A stretch of 64,000 nucleotides of DNA, taken from assembly GCA_025765615.1 (NCBI GenBank), contig JAIVFJ010000045.1:248001-312000 (forward strand), given 5' to 3'. A program made the position numbers and the translations under genes. The notes beneath the pieces are model-generated. The model searched no databases. It saw nothing but the letters and a program-made list of their open reading frames with translations, and was not told the DNA's origin. The DNA is from Zopfochytrium polystomum (taxonomy: Eukaryota; Chytridiomycota; Chytridiomycetes; Chytridiales; Chytridiaceae). Shown here in pieces: positions 63,917-64,000 of the stretch. Numbering within the stretch: position 1 is the stretch's first letter; each line of letters starts with the position of its first letter.

Positions 63917-64000
63917 ATGGCAAACGACAATCCAGGAGCTCCGTGGCACGAGAAGGGCTGGTTCACCGTGACCGTCCTTGTGTTCGCCGTCGCTGGTGTC
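63917..64000 (+). CDS. Membrane-protein family X, member e, N-terminus (runs off right edge)
   Basis: ATG in a strong context (CACCATGG) followed by 27 codons open to the window end. It reads ANDNPGAPWHEKGW and then the hydrophobic FTVTVLVFAVAGV. PWHEKGW plus membrane span aligns with PWYKTRRF of member a and RWYRRSCF of member b at the start of exon 2. The outer domain would lie beyond the window. Confidence 0.6.
   Translation, partial: MANDNPGAPWHEKGWFTVTVLVFAVAGV

Noticed and set aside
1..64000. CRISPR array, rRNA genes, bacterial operon signals
   Set aside because: No regularly spaced identical repeats, no rRNA core sequences seen, and genes contain spliceosomal introns.

Overview
The window looks like a zoosporic (chytrid-type) fungus. 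Genes are GC-rich and cut by short GT-AG introns, mostly 50 to 150 bp. An ADCY10-like soluble adenylyl cyclase with an attached ATPase sits beside an ABCA transporter, an F-box/ankyrin protein, a Mid2-like wall-sensor candidate and a chromodomain Ty3 retroelement. Soluble cyclases of this type persist in zoosporic fungi and are missing from Dikarya. Assignment to a named species is not possible from the sequence alone.

Layout. 1-14.7 kb: the N-terminus of an unknown gene leaving the left edge, a divergent promoter, an ABCA transporter, then two tandem soluble-cyclase loci (the first clearly dead, the second fuller but with frame breaks). 15-21 kb: a secreted FAD oxidoreductase, an F-box/ankyrin-like gene, and a decayed ankyrin relative on the other strand. 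21.3-26.5 kb: an alpha/beta hydrolase of the YheT/EMB8/EHT1 type and a WW-domain protein. 27-34 kb, all on the minus strand: a class I glutamine amidotransferase-like protein, a single-pass mucin-like membrane protein with NPF motifs, and a membrane-anchored short-chain dehydrogenase. 34-38 kb: gene-poor, with hairpin-forming repeats and a decayed Cys-rich ORF.

38.2-41.4 kb and 58.5-62.8 kb are a direct segmental duplication. Each copy carries a member of an unrecognised membrane-protein family, a C-terminal fragment of the same family, and a small secreted protein with ADP-ribosyltransferase-like motifs. The right copy keeps an intact membrane gene; the left has lost it. Further members and fragments of the family fill 55-64 kb.

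41.4-54 kb is a repeat island of decayed transposon ORFs, tRNA-like repeats and tandem duplications. Inside it sits a very young Ty3/chromovirus element (47,546-51,227) with apparently identical 353-bp LTRs and a 5-bp target duplication. It has gag, protease, integrase and chromodomain but no reverse transcriptase or RNase H. Its LTR promoter carries a 100-bp array of 20 heat-shock-element pentamers, and its primer binding site matches its own predicted transcript start over 11 nt, the Tf1-type self-priming signature. An older inverted solo LTR nearby has a heat-shock array shorter by exactly nine pentamers. I consider this non-autonomous, self-primed, putatively heat-responsive element the most interesting object in the window.

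Several genes between 0.7 and 24 kb contain single-base frame breaks, many at short homopolymers. Long ORFs at 15-17, 29-34, 47-51 and 55-60 kb are unbroken. Exon boundaries were inferred by eye from splice motifs, reading frame and family resemblance.
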